Shown piece by piece: positions 1 to 12,149 of a DNA stretch of 64,000 bases. Source of the DNA: Lycorma delicatula. Its lineage: Eukaryota; Arthropoda; Insecta; Hemiptera; Fulgoridae. The position numbers were made by a program, and so were the translations under genes. Below the pieces are notes generated by a model that did no database searches, was not told the DNA's origin, and worked only from the letters and a program-made list of their open reading frames with translations. The stretch covers positions 34,533,020 to 34,597,019 of the forward strand of contig NC_134464.1 in the NCBI RefSeq assembly GCF_047948215.1. The letters run 5' to 3'. Positions within the stretch are counted from its first letter, which is position 1. The number at the start of each line of letters is the position of its first letter.

Positions 1-490
1 TTCACCTGCCCGTCCCCTGCTGTACGCTACCTGGCGCTCCCTTTCCAAAATAGCAACGGGTATGACGTCGGCAACCACCAGTACTGCAGGCTCGGAAACC
101 GCCCAATACACGGAAGCGACTCGCAAGGCTGCGGTGCATTGCACCTGCGCGAGCCGCTTCCGATTTTTTGCAGCTGTTAATGCCTGGACCCACACTTCCT
201 ACCCTTATAACAGGATGGAATGTGCACCGTGAACATCTGTCGCTGTCTGCTGGCCTTCGGTCCGCCGACATTCGCCATGATCCGGTTGAGAGCAGTTACG
301 GCTCTCGCAGCTTTGTCGGCGGCTCTCCGAAGCTGCTCAGCAAAGATGAGTTTCTGGTCAATCATCATACCGAGGTACCTTGCGGCCGGCTTGATCTCGA
401 AAACCTTCACCCCGACCCGCAGGGATAGAAGGGTGTCAATACGCTTTTTCTTTAGAACCACGATCTCCGTTTTGCTGAGAGAAATGATAA
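1..490 (-). pseudogene. R1-clade LINE reverse transcriptase C-terminus, 5'-truncated
   Basis: The minus strand encodes the end of a non-LTR retrotransposon reverse transcriptase. From high to low coordinate it reads TEIVVLKKKRIDTLLSLRVG, then the R1-type stretch KPAARYLGMMIDQKLIFAEQ and NRIMANVGGPKASRQRQMF. After frame changes it continues with QCTAALRVASVYWAVSEPAV and VVADVIPVAILERERQVAYS. The order thumb / YLGxxID / NVGGP / P-V-A-I-L-x-E-R-x-R is typical of the R1 clade. The reading frame breaks near 150-215, so no intact protein is made. The element runs off the left edge. Upstream it stops at about 490 in a run of ATT/ATA triplets, as expected for 5' truncation during target-primed insertion. 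Confidence 0.8.
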
Positions 491-900
491 TAATAATAGT
501 AATACTGCTCCGAACTTATCCAACCCCATGTCCGTGCAATAACATCTACGCACATGTCTGGGGCGGGTAACGACAGGCTATTTTGGTTTATGTTGGCCAA
601 CGGAGCAATGATTTTGTTCAAGAGCTCCCTATGGAGTACGGCATTGGCGATCCTGAACTGTCCGAGCTGGTTGATGTAGTGCTTCTCGGTTTCGCTGTTT
701 GTAGCGGTGGTGGGAGGCATGACCGTAATCTGTTTTACCGACGCTTGGCGGAGTGCGACCGAGAAGTACTCATCTCTCTTCTCGGTTGTTGAGCCGTGTT
801 GAGGGTTGGCTGCTGTGAGCATTGCTTTGCTGAATCCTTGCGCCGCTCATTGTGTTAGTCGGCCCTTGGCAGAGATTGAGTTAAATGCACTGCAGAAGAA
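491..900. other. Unassigned GC-richer stretch with a 128-residue minus-strand ORF
   Basis: This stretch is richer in G and C than its surroundings. The minus strand is open over about 436-822. In another minus frame there is a Ser/Pro/Thr-rich run (STSSDSSGSP) of the kind seen near the N-terminus of LINE gag-like ORF1 proteins. No domain is recognisable. It may be more of a LINE, because LINE remnants lie on both sides, but that is inference. Confidence 0.25.
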
Positions 901-1019
901 CATCCGAACAAAGTTTTGACATAAGAGATTTTGACCAATTCCAAAGTTTCTGGTGAGAGAAGAAAGAAGAGGATTTTTCTAAAGTTAGTCCTTTCGTGAT
1001 TCCTCGTGGGATTAAGGAA

Positions 1020-1262
1020 GATGCATGAGGACTTTTAAAAGATATCAGGAAGACAGCTATGAGCTTGTTTTTGTGGAGACCGTCAGTGACCTACAATCAT
1101 CACTGCTATTGAAAGCTATTATGATAGGACTCATCAAAGTTGAGGTTGTACCACATGGTACACTAAATACCTCCAAGGGAGTTATGCAGGGACCTTCTAA
1201 ACTGCACAGAAGAAGAGATCATCGAGGAGCTTTAGGAACAAGAAACTAATCAAAAGCTGATG
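1020..1262 (+). pseudogene. LINE ORF1 (gag-like) remnant
   Basis: The plus strand encodes ALLLKAIMIGLIKVEVVPHG-type sequence followed by TLNTSKGVMQG. A +1 shift then gives CTEEEIIEEL and a stop. The pattern 'leucine-rich patch, KVEVVPH, TLNTSKGVI, leucine/cysteine, EEEIxEEL' is the conserved core of the ORF1 protein of I/Jockey-type LINEs, an RNA-binding particle protein. The same core (KTINTSRGVIFCRDLLEMNL) occurs in the larger LINE at 12346-12480. No zinc knuckles follow, and the frame is broken at about 1195 and 1237. This is an old relic of about 80 codons. Confidence 0.55.
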
Positions 1263-2941
1263 AAGAAAGAAGCGGATGTCTCTCACAAAAACTTTTTCCA
1301 CAAACCAAGAATGAATCTTCGACCAGTCAATAGAAGAAGAATGCGAAACACAATTGAAGAACTTTGAAGGTAAAGCACACATTAAAAAAATCCCTACTCA
1401 GGGACCTACAAATCCAGAAGTAAAGATTTTGGAAAAGGAACATTTTGAAAAACCCTAGTTTTGATGAATTTTTTAAGAATCTTAATCAAAAGACGAGTAT
1501 TTACTTTCTTTTGTTTGAAAGTGAATTCATTTTCATAGTATTGCAACATTTTGTTAGAAATGGTTTGAGCTTTTTTAAGTGTTTTAATGGTTTTTTTGTA
1601 GTGTTTTTAGTTGTATTGTTAGTTTTAAATGTTTTTTAAGTGGCAAGGGCCCTTTACACCATTATGATGTTGTGTTTCCTTTGGGATTCTTTAATACACT
1701 TTGACAAGTCTCATTTCTGGATGATCTCTTATGACAAGGCTAGTCTACTGATTAATGTCACTTCTGTTTTTATCAGTGACGGAAAAGGAATTTTTCTTTT
1801 TGGTGTGGAAATGGGCTAATGACCACATCGTCGATGCCTCCAAAACCTCCAAAAAAAAAAGATTATAATAATGACAGATCTTCAATTAAGTTGTTTTGTT
1901 TGATGACCAAATGTCTTAATTGAAGATGAAATGCTATAAAGTATAAAACAAAAATAAAGATAAAGTGTATGATTATTATGAACTTAAGATATTGCAAAAA
2001 TACTAAAAACTAATTTATTGATGAGCACTCTTGGTTATAATGAAATTTTAATGGTCTACAATTCTGTCAAACAGGAATTGCTTGCATCAGTTTTTTTTTG
2101 GAAGTTCATTTTAAAGTGTTTAAGATAGCCTCAGAAGTGTTTATTGTTACATTGAAAATAATTCTACAATTATGGATATCTGTAATATCCTCATAATCTT
2201 GAAGATTATGTAAGATTTCAGTAGTATTTTCTTATTAATTTCTTTCTATAAATGACAATTAAAGAATATTCACTCTATCATTACAGAAAACATTCTTTAG
2301 TTAGTTCAGAATTTTTTATAGTGTTTCACTGTACAATTAATAGAATTATATCCTCTCTGATGTATGGACACTAGATCTAGTGTCCAGTTGATAAAATTGT
2401 ATTATCTTTTAGGTAAATATTTCTAACTAGATCAGGAGATAGATAGTAAAAAGATTTTGATATCAGATAAAGGAGTTTGTTGGCTTTATTTGTGATGATT
2501 TTCATCTGATTAATTCAATTAAGGTCATCTGATTTAATAAACTAATAATTAGTAACATGAATATTTTCCTGACTTATCTCCTTCAAACTATTCTGTTACT
2601 AAAGCTCAAATAATCCACGGCTCAAATGTTCCCTACAATTCTGTTTGTGAAATATTGAGTAATTCTCTTTGTGATCTATCTTCTTTTGTTTAAAATATCA
2701 TAATTATATTTTTACAGTTATAATGTTAATTAGAATATGAAAAAATGACAAGCCTGAGCGTGATTTGAAACAAAAACCTTCTGCATGAAATGCTACAGCT
2801 TTGCTACTGAAGTCTGCTACGGAAGAATAATTTTTTAAACACTTAAGTAATATAGTTTCTCATCATGAAAAATTTTATGGCATTTATTTCTATTTATTTA
2901 TCAAATATGTTGTTCCTTGTTAATTATTTATTCATTGGTTT
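1263..2941. other. AT-rich non-coding DNA; includes a block shared with 29.3-30.0 kb
   Basis: No gene is visible. About 1885-2580 matches 29335-30003 in the same orientation with moderate divergence. Shared landmarks include TTAATTGAAGATGAAATG, AAGTGTTTATTGTTA and GACACTAGATNTAGTGT. Because matching blocks also flank homologous exons further on, this is best read as intron sequence of gene A that survived the duplication. Confidence 0.6.
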
Positions 2942-3248
2942 TCTTTTTTCTTTTTCCTGTTTAGCCTCCGGGAATTATCATTCAGGTATTACTTCAGACG
3001 ATGAATGAGGATAATATGTATGAGTGTAAATGAAGTGTAGACTTGTACAACAGTCTCAGTTCGACCATTCCTGAGATGTGTGGTTAATTGAAACCCAGCC
3101 ATCAAACAACACCGGTATCCACGATCTAGTATTCAAATTCATATAAAAGTAACTGCCTTTACTAGGATTTGAACGCTGGAACTCTAGACTTCCAAATCAC
3201 CCCATTTGGGAAGACGCGTTCACCACTAGACCAACCCGGTGGGTGATA
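2942..3248 (-). repeat. tRNA-derived SINE, full length, type I tail
   Basis: The element reads on the minus strand. It has a tRNA-like head with an A-box-like TGGTCTAGTGG, the CCAAAT...GATTTGG arm and a degenerate B box, then the body with the AACACCGGTATCC / TTAATTGAAACCCA core. The 3' tail corresponds to GAGGCTAAACAGGAAAAAG. It is flanked by a perfect 12-bp direct repeat ATTCATTGGTTT (2930-2941 and 3249-3260), a target-site duplication. RNA polymerase III transcription and LINE-dependent retroposition are inferred from SINE biology. Confidence 0.9.
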
Positions 3249-3260
3249 ATTCATTGGTTT

Positions 3261-5666
3261 AGTCTATCATAAAGTAACTTTTCTAAATGTTTATATTTTG
3301 TCAGTGTTTATTTCAAAATAAATTAATAATGAATCATACATTGAACATTATCTCTTTAACAACAATAATTTTTATTGATAATAAAATTTTATTTATTGGT
3401 ATAACAAATTTTTAATAAAACAACTATATAAACAGATAGCATTAGGAAAAAAATTATTTTTTATGTAATTTATTACATGTATTTAATTACGATATATATT
3501 TATATTTATGTTTGTGTATATATATATATATATATATATCTCATTTATAAATATGAAAGTTTGTTTGCAACAGCATCCATAAGAATAACCGACTCAATTG
3601 GTTTCAAATTTTCAGGAACATTCCTATTAACCCAGGGAATGTTTTAAGCTGTAGATCGAGACCCTAGGCCGCTTGGGGGTAAAGTTGTGAATTAAAGTTA
3701 TTTATTAAAGTAACAGAAATTAATCCTTTTACTCTATTTATTATATTTCTGTCACCATGACAATGAAGATATAATGAAGAAAATTATTTTTTTCTTTAAT
3801 AAATATATGTAAACGAGTATTTAATATTTCCCTACTATAGTTACTACTATTCTGTCTTTTGTAATTTTTTTTACGTATTTGTAAAGTCTGTAACCTCTTT
3901 TCCTTTCTGTTTTTTGTACATAACATCTCCTTTCATTATTCATTTTTCTTCTTTTTCCTTCCATGTAGTTCATTCTTTTTCATTATGCCATCTTAATATA
4001 TATTGAATCTAAGAGGATCATCAAGTGCCACTAAGCGTAACAGAGTTTCATGAGAACAAGAAACCAAAGAGAAAAAAAATCAGCCTGTGAAGGTTGAATG
4101 AGGATAACTTTGGTGGTCCAGATGGCGGGTCCCTTGGCTAGACGGTTGGGCAAGTGAAGAAAGCGCTGACTGGGCTAGTAATAAAAAAATAAAATAAAAT
4201 ATAAAACAATACTTATAATAGTGTAATAATATCAAACATTTTAACCCTTAAAATAAAATAATTACAAAATGTTAATAATAAATTATTTGGGAATCCACAA
4301 AATTATAATATGTAATAATTAATCACTATGTAACATGTAAGCAGAGAAAAATAAATATATAGAATTAAATTCAATAAAAACCATCTCCATCATATTTTAT
4401 AAGATATTCTTCATTATTAGCAATGTTGGGTATTTTTCCTGTTAAATTAAAATTAAGTATGCTGTGGTATATAGATTTTTTTTTTTTACATAGTAAATGA
4501 ATGCTGGCACAAAAGTGTTTCTCACTCCTACTACTTTATTAGTAAATTTTTAATTTCTATTAATAATGCAATATCTCTATTATTGAATTTGAATATTTAT
4601 ATTTTAAATAAAATGAATTAGCTAAAATGCAAATCATCTATCTGATTTCAATACTTATTGTTTTGTTTTTTTTATAATTAAATTAGCTAATTTTTATTTG
4701 GCAAAATTAATATAATGGATTGTTGCAAATAATCAACTTGATGTGGTTTTTTTTAACCTAATTCTCCGATGAGAAATTAATCGATATTGCGATTAATTAC
4801 ATGAGCTGTTTCTTTATTAAAGTCATATTTTAAATTACTTGTAAATTGTTAAAATTATGATATTGCATTAAATGAATCAAGAAGTCTCGCTACTTTTTGA
4901 AATGATAAAGAGAGAAATTCAGGTACAGTTAAGCAGAAAATTAATGCATATCAGTCGCTATTTCTAGATTATTTGCTATCATTATGTTATTTCTTTATAA
5001 ATTGCACGTAGAAGACTACAACAGTGTTAGTGTCAAGGAATCCTGGAAATTTAAACACTAAGGTATATTGCAATCAAGAGAATAAGGTAAAGTACCTGTT
5101 ACTGTGAAAAAAATGCTAATGTTAACAATAGTGTCTTTTCAAAGATGAATCAAAATTATATTGCTATTCAGTTAGGAGGATTTGACTGAGAAAATACATT
5201 ATTCGAAACAAGTACTGAGGATTCATAAAAGAGAGTTTCTTTTAAATATTTGAGGATACACAATCAACTTATACCTATTAGTCAGACATCTAAATTTATT
5301 CTTAAGCACTATCCTACAGTATAATATTTTACCATTTATCCTATGTTGTACAAAGGTTAATCCATTCATTAAAAACTCCTGCATACTCAGATTGTACAGG
5401 ATGTAAGATTATCTAGGTGAAAAAAATGAAAGCTACACTGAATTTGCCAATATATTTGGCAACAGAATCATGTAAACCAGAAGCTGACTCACTATGATCT
5501 GTGATTGTTAATTTTATTTTTATACCTTTGTGTATAAATTCACTTTACCAGATCGCATCTTTTTACTTCTTCGCGACCAATAATTTGTGTTATTTTTAGT
5601 AATTTTTGTTATATGTAATTCTATTTTTATGAAAATTATAATTTTTATGTTGTATGTTTATTACAG
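3261..5666. other. AT-rich intron-like DNA, no gene seen
   Basis: There is a (TA)n microsatellite at about 3517-3539. A moderately GC-richer piece at 3560-3720 resembles the low-information ends of insect DNA transposons but has no coding sequence. Another odd patch (4080-4180, containing GGTGGTCCAGATGGCGGGTC) is unassigned. The last 180 bases before 5667 match sequence upstream of 32930, consistent with gene A intron. Confidence 0.4.
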
Positions 5667-5796
5667 AAACGTCCAAATTATTTACTTCCATGGATTGGAT
5701 TCACTATTTTTTATATACTTTTTACTTTTCTCGGGTCATACTTTGATGTAGTTTCAGAAGAAACTTTAATAGCCATAATAGACCTAATACGTTGTG
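5667..5796 (+). CDS. Gene A internal exon: transmembrane segment of a small multi-pass membrane protein
   Basis: A TTTATTACAG acceptor is followed by a 130-nt open exon and a GTCAGT donor. It starts KRPNYLLPWIGFTIFYILFT and continues FLGSYFDVVSEETLIAIIDL then IRC. It therefore carries one strongly hydrophobic helix followed by an amphipathic or second hydrophobic stretch. It enters in phase 0 and ends with one extra base (phase 1). Its paralogue at 32930-33047 has the same acceptor context, phase, first 27 bases in register and a GTTAGT donor, but is 12 bases (four codons) shorter. The family is probably the insect small four-transmembrane proteins (LAPTM4-like/DUF4728-like), recalled from the pattern 'YLLPW ... 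LVVYSYY.E'. Exact family and function are inference. Preceding exons are not visible. Confidence 0.7.
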
Positions 5797-7730
5797 GTCA
5801 GTGACATTTAATTAAAATAAATTGTAATGAATTTATTTTTATGGCTTATCATTTCATATTATTTCATTATTATTACAACTTCGTATTGTGAAACGAGAAT
5901 AAAATGGCGATTATATCAAAGGTTTAAATTATTTAAAAATTCAAACAGGTTTTTCATGATTTTTGCGAGGTTATAACTTTTTTATTAGTATAATACACAA
6001 GAAACTTTTTTATTTGCCATAAACATTTTCAAAAACACTGCAAATTGTGCAAATTTGAGATTTTTATCACCAGTCCCATCAGAGTTATTTGAAGCCAAAA
6101 TTTGAATTTAAAAAAAAATAGTTTTCAAAAATTCATAAAAATTTAGGGGTAAGTACATCACCATTAATATTATTTATGGCAAAACCACTAACATATACCT
6201 ACATATAAAAAAATAATTCAAACTGTGTATGCCATCCTGTCAGTTGAAAAAATTTCAAAAAGTGAAATTTCACAGTTTTTCATGTTCAACTTTATTGGTA
6301 ATTTTCTCATAGAAAGAAGATAGATAGGTAAATAAACCTCTGGACCAATCTTTTACCTTGAGAAAGTATAAATAAAGTGTTTTTGCTTCATCCTTCCAGG
6401 ACAAATAGTTTCTTAGTTATGATTTTTTGCGTAAACCCTTACAATCACAAATAGGTGTGCGCACCGTAACAAAACTGACCATCACAGATAAACTGCTTAA
6501 ATAAAAAAATTAAAAAAAAAAGTTTAAGGTCCTGAGACATGTAGGAAACAAGTGGATAAGTTTAAATATTTTTTGAACTGTGACAGTATATGTCATAAAG
6601 ATGATTTTTACCGGTTTTAGAATTTTGTTTGTTTATGTATCTATCTCTATATGAGATATGTGATTAAATTTCAGTCACAACATAAAGTTTATATTGTTTA
6701 TTTTAAAATTAATATTAAATATTAATAATTTTCTCATAGTTTGTTACGATCTTAGAGATTAATTTAAAAAAAATTTCTGTAGAACACTGCTAACCAGAAA
6801 GAATGAACTTACTTTAGAGTAATGTATTCTTCTGTCTGCATTAACAAGTATCTCATTATGTTGCTAACAGATAACGAACTCATGGACGGCAGTCAGTTAC
6901 TTGATCTTTTAGTTCTTAAATGGAGTATCTATTTGGAATTAGATATTTTAATCAACAAATTCAAACTCATCATTTGATTCCATGAATACATTTTAATTTT
7001 AAGATGCCACAGTCAAATTGACAAGTTAAATTATATATCAAAATCTACATCATGGTAAATGTTTCCTTTTCAAAAAGAACCTGAAATTTGATAAATGGTT
7101 CAATAAATTTAATACTTGCAAGAGTAAAGAATGGTTTCATAAAAACAAAAAAAAAACATAAAATAACAATTTTTTATATTAATTTTTTATTATTTTCTTG
7201 TGATATACTTGTAATTTTTCCTAACATCTAAAAAATCTATTTTTTAGGTTGATATTGTAAAGTTGCATGTTATGATATGATACTACTTTTGGGTTAATTT
7301 TTAATTCTGTGTTTTTGAAGCGCCCAAAAATGACAAATACATTACTTAATTCTTGTTTTAAATTTTGTGTACTAGATTTTTTTTTTATAATTATGTAGCA
7401 TATATTTATTAAGGATATTTCAAAGGAGGAGAGACTTCAGAACAAGGGCATTTTTTATCTTTTTTATAATTAATTTTTGCACTAGATTTTTTTCTTTGGT
7501 GACAAACTTTAATCTTGTGACCTTTGGTTTTGTATTTATCATCTATTTATTTTGGGTAAAAGGAGGATAATACTTGAAAATTTTTTACAATTTATATTAT
7601 GTACTTTTTTTATTATTTACTTGTACATATGATTTTATTTTCTTTAAGTGTAAGATATTTTTTTGTATTATGCTCTATCTTTTATATTAATGCATGTGTT
7701 CTTATTTAATCTCATATATTGAACGAAGGG
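5797..7730. other. Gene A intron, AT-rich
   Basis: The first about 60 bases after the exon match those after 33047. The stretch 5940-6620 has the look of repetitive transposon flank (long A/T runs, CCTGAGACATGTAGGAAACA) but I could not classify it. No ORF or RNA gene is supported. Confidence 0.35.
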
Positions 7731-7732
7731 TA

Positions 7733-8691
7733 CTAGGGGAAAGTTTTGCAATAAGACATTACTTTTTATAAATCTTCAAAATAACCACCACACATCATAC
7801 ACTTATCCATCCTTTGAAGAAACCAGTCTTCAAAGAAACCCTGCTTGATTCATTCAAGATCTGCTGGGCACACTTATCATCCCAATCCCTTAGGAAATCA
7901 TCATTGCTTGTAAATTGCCTCCCTTTCAGTCTGTTCTTCACCTGTGGGAACAAGAAGTTACAAGAAGGGAGGTTGCACAAACAGTTTTATTCCAGTGCTA
8001 ACCAGCTGCTTACAGCAGATCTTGGAGCAGTACACTGGAGCATTATCATGATGAAGAAACCATGTGCCCATCATTGAGTTTAGATGCAGCTTCTTGAGAG
8101 CTTCAACAATGTTAGACAGGCATTCCTCAACACACCACTTCTCTGTAACTGTCTTCTGAGTTTCCAAACAACTTTGTCTAAAATTCCTCTTATATTAAAA
8201 AATATGGCTACCATTCTATACTTCACTGATGTGGATTTTCAAATAGCCATAGGATCTCCTCTTCTTTGAACACCCACACTTTATTCTGAGTCATGGTCGG
8301 GACATCAAAATAGTAGTCAAGTTTCAACACCTGTCAAAATACTGTTAACATAAGGAGATTTCCGATTTTCAAACTTTTCATCCTTTCATAGCACGATAAT
8401 AAATTGTATCCATCTGATCATCAGTCAAGTTATACAGCACCTAAAGGGTATGAAGCTTTTTAACTTGAAGGTGATATCGCAGAATAAGAAAACTGTTGGT
8501 GTATTAATGCTCAAGGAATCAAAATTTTAGTGCAAAACTGCCCGGTATTCGGTTTTCAACCACATCACTACCTTTTTGCAAAAACACGGCTAAAAAGCAA
8601 TGTCATTGAGAAATGACTAGAATGGCTACAGAGCAGGTTGGAAATTGTCATGATCCAGTTTCTTGTCCCAAAAATTGTAAAACTTTTCTAG
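7733..8691 (-). mobile_element. mariner-type DNA transposon, internally shortened and inactive
   Basis: Terminal inverted repeats CTAGGGGAAAGTTTTGCAAT (7733-7752) and, reversed, CTAGAAAAGTTTTACAAT (8691-8674) are each bounded by TA (7731-7732 and 8692-8693), the mariner target. The transposase lies on the minus strand. It shows ILTGVETxLYYFD-like text where GDESW is expected, then KVWVFKEEE, METQKTVTEKWCVEECLSNI, WFLHHDNAPVYCSK and NLPSCNFLFPQVKNRLKGR. The first catalytic Asp is Val (GVET) and the third is Asn (PSCNF for PCDF); only the second (HHDNAP) survives. Stops and frame changes occur throughout. At 959 bp it is shorter than the usual 1.25-1.3 kb. It sits in the last intron of gene A. 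Confidence 0.88.
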
Positions 8692-9359
8692 TATTGTTTG
8701 TATAACTTATAATGATGTGGGATAAAAAACATAATAGGAAATTGGTAAAAAGAAAAAAATAATATACAGACATTATTTTTATAATATATGGGACATATTA
8801 ATGATTTTAATAGCGTAATTACAGTTTTGAAGGTATTTTTTTGTCTTAGTAACATGACAACTTAGCCATCCAGTTATACTGAGGGACCAAAATTTTTGAA
8901 TTAAGATCATCGTAATATAGTATTATAGTATTGTTTACTTGTAAAGTTTTGTGAATGTGTTTGTTTTCATTTCTGATAATCTGTTAAGTTATATGAATGA
9001 ATATATGTGAACAAGTTAACTATTAACTGACAAACAATTTAACTTACTTAAACAAATTAACTAAACATCAAAAGACTGTTTTACGTAATATCAAGGACCC
9101 AGTAAAAGAAATGAATTATTGAAGATAGTTCTTATTGATCAGTTATAACGATTTTTAAACTCTTTCTGAACTTTTTTGTACCAAGTTGCTATGAAAATTT
9201 CAGTTGAAATTGGTTATCAATGATGATGGAAACATGAATTCAAATGTATTATGATTAAATGATTTTGAATGTAAACATTATTGGTGTACTTTTCTTAATT
9301 ATGTCATATTATATTAGTAAGTCGATTCCTGTGCAAGTTTTTTTAGCAGTGTTCCTGTA

Positions 9360-9735
9360 TGAAGCTATCCAGCTTCTAGTTGCCGTTACACAAAAACTAC
9401 CACAAGGGGTCACCAATCCCTCATCAAAAACGGCCCACCTCGGCGAACTGTCCTCTCCAGATCGACGCTACCCTCCCTAACTAAATACACGCACGGTTAC
9501 ACTCGATCGAGATCCCAATCGTCACGGGATTTTGTCTTCAATATTATAGTAGCTAGCTTCTCCACATTTCCCCAGGCCTGCCTACTGGAAAGCACATAAC
9601 CCATAGTCCCCTCTAGAGTAAGCCAGGTCAAACCCGGCTCCTGTCGAACACGTCCCACCTGCAACAGTGGTATTTGGTGTGAGGGTAGTAAGACGTAAAC
9701 AGGTTTGTTTCAGGATCGTAAAACTGAAAAAAAAT
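9360..9735. repeat. Unclassified GC-rich island, possible retroposon
   Basis: About 370 bases are much richer in G+C than the AT-rich intron around them. They carry CGATCGAGATCCCAATCGTC and CACGTCCCACCTGCAACAG and end in GTAAAACTGAAAAAAAA, which could be a poly(A) tail. No coding homology was recognised in six frames and no clear target duplication was found. It may be a SINE or a LINE untranslated end. Confidence 0.35.
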
Positions 9736-10485
9736 GCATAATAAAGTCAATGTTTTTAAATCATGTCAGGGCTTTTAACTAATAAATTATTATTATTAAA
9801 GAATACCATAATATTTCTGATGATATCAACTAGCTTAAATGTAGCAGAAGCAGCTTTACAAATTGTAAAGGTGGATAATCTTTTTTCAAATTTGTATATT
9901 TATATATATTCGATTTCATTCACAGGTAAATAGACAAGTATTCTAAAACTTTATTCATGAAAATTCTGATTGTTTATTCGTTTTATGATATAAGAAACTA
10001 CTTAATAAATAAATTATGTTAACTTGGAAAATCCAGTTCTTAGTAATGAACAAATTCACCTTTTTTTTATTATTTCTTAAAGTTTACCCGTGACCTTAAT
10101 GTAATACTATTAATTTTGTTGATGTTAAGATAAAAAAAATACTGATGATTATGTTGCTACATGAAAGAAGTAATAATAATTAATGATATAATAAGAATAA
10201 AGTAAAATGTTTACTTATTAGCACTTTTCATCCTGAATTCTTGGGATCTAACGTATTGATGTGAATCTACATAAGTCTCACATTAATGTCCCATCTAACA
10301 TCCAATAAGATGAATATAATTAATGTTACAAAACCTATTGATTAAAACTTAATAAATAAATCTCTCTTTAAACCAGTGTCTGTGTTTGATGCTATAAGAT
10401 CCACCACCAAAGTGTAATTAAGTTACAAATTGTTAAATCATTTCAAAATTTGAAATAAAATAATTCTTATACAATTTTTTTTCAG

Positions 10486-10571
10486 TTATAAGATTATACA
10501 TGTCACTGGTTGTATACAGCTACTATGAAGAAATTAAGAATGGAGAATCGGGTTCAAGAATGAATGTATAA
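10486..10571 (+). CDS. Gene A last exon: C-terminal transmembrane helix and tail
   Basis: A strong polypyrimidine acceptor ATTTTTTTTCAG precedes the exon. Entered in phase 1 (after the donor at 5797) it reads VIRLYMSLVVYSYYEEIKNG then ESGSRMNV and stop TAA at 10569-10571. The motif LVVYSYYxE after a hydrophobic stretch is the typical ending of insect small four-TM proteins, where the last helix is followed by a short charged cytosolic tail. The upstream 190 bases of intron and the exon match 36485-36828 (gene B). Phase agreement with the exon 4.7 kb upstream supports one gene. An additional intervening exon cannot be excluded. Confidence 0.7.
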
Positions 10572-10615
10572 CTCATGTTTGATACAACAGAATTTCTTTT
10601 ATTGGCAACAAACGA

Positions 10616-10621
10616 AATAAA
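10616..10621 (+). terminator. Poly(A) signal AATAAA of gene A
   Basis: AATAAA lies 45 bases after the gene A stop codon and is followed by a T-rich stretch, consistent with cleavage shortly downstream. Gene B has no AATAAA within the equivalent distance. Confidence 0.5.
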
Positions 10622-10959
10622 GACAAATATTTTTATTATTTTATAAATATGTATATTTTAAATAATAATGTTATGCTCTTTAATTATCAAAGACCCCTTT
10701 TCTGTTGCTACTTTTATTTATTTTTTTTTTTTACATTATACAATTTTTTTATTCTTTATGGAAAATATCCCAGTTTTGTTTAATTCTTATTAATTATTGT
10801 TCTATAATTTTGTTCTTCTTATTTAATAGTTTATCCAGAAATGAGATACCCAAACTGAAATAAGAAAGAAATGTAGAAGTATGTTTACAAACATGTTTAT
10901 CAGTTGTTAAAAAAAGTGTCATCGGGGAATATAGTGTTTACTGTTTGACAAGGATACTG

Positions 10960-11639
10960 AGAGTGTAAAAAACGTAAAAATTTCTTATAAATACAGTTTA
11001 TTACTCAAAAAATATATAAAATACGTAATAATAATAATATATAATGTACAAAGTAATAGTTCAAATAAAAAGACAATTGATTTAATGATGATTAATACCA
11101 CAATACAACTTTTAACAATATACCACAGTAACAACTTATTACTAGTAACTAATATTGTATTAACAAAAAGATAACAATGAAAAAGTTTAAAAGTTCATAC
11201 AATTCACTTTCTACAAGTATTATTAATTTTACTGTTTACAAAAGAAGTTCCCTACACTTTATGAATGAACAAAATACTGTCACTTAAATTACTGTTTAGC
11301 AATAACTCTCTGAACAACAATGGAATACTCGTGACGTACTCTTCACTCGTTATCATCCTCTTGCTGTTACCGCAACCGCGTCGACTCGGGGTTGCAAAAC
11401 TACCGACCCTGTCTGCTGGTCCCCGGCAGTATTTATACCTCCTGGCCGGCATAACCAGTATCCAACTAGTCCCTTTAATTGTTGAAGCGTAATAATTTTC
11501 ATTGTTCGCGCCATTACGTTTTTCTATAAGTTCTTTTTCCAGTCTGGTCGAACAGGAGCTTTTAGAGGTGTCATTAGCCAAACAAAGTTTTGACCAAAAG
11601 GAAGCGCAGCGATACCAAAATGTTTGTTTACTAGAAGGA
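10960..11639 (-). promoter_or_regulatory. Candidate promoter / LTR-like segment (minus strand), unproven
   Basis: On the minus strand a GC-rich patch contains GGAGGTATAAATACTGCCGG (near 11425-11445), a good TATA box. An AATAAA-containing AT-rich stretch (TAATAAACTGTATTTATAAG) follows about 440 bases downstream at 10985-11005. This promoter-to-poly(A) arrangement over about 0.5 kb is what a solo LTR looks like. I could not define TG...CA ends or a convincing target duplication (only a 6-base GAGAGT repeat at 10959 and 11648). It could equally be the upstream part of the neighbouring LINE insertion site. Confidence 0.3.
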
Positions 11640-12149
11640 ACCCCGACGGAGAGTCTTATTCTTAAAGACTTTGGGGGTTGGCGTCCCCACGGGCCTAGCC
11701 TCTGCAGCCTTTCTTCCCACTACACACTTAGCTGCAGAATACTTTACACTATACACCAAGAACACTACACGAATTACAACTTATACATTTACTCAACTAC
11801 ACAACAACATCCAACACAATTTTCTCTTTCATTTACACTCGGTGGTGTTGCGACATCTTACGAAACGCAATCGTAACCTAAAGTGGGAACTAACGTGCCG
11901 ATGGGTGAATGGCTCTACGTAGTGAGTCTCGAACGATGTCCTCTGGGCACCACAGAAAACCCAGTTGTGTATTTAGCTCTAGCTCCAGCACGCGTGCGCT
12001 TTGCTGGAGTGGTCTATTATATCGCCGGTTCTCGTGGGACCAAAATTTCAGTTCCTTCAGCAAATTCTATGATGGTTGGTGGTCCATCTGAAAAACCACC
12101 AAATTCAGTCTAGTGAAAAGGACTCGGTCAGCTTCGTCTGACGAGGATA

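Noticed and set aside
3517..3539. (TA)n and other AT microsatellites considered as replication-origin or CRISPR-like repeats
   Set aside because: They are simple-sequence tracts without spaced unique spacers or any associated genes, common in AT-rich insect DNA.
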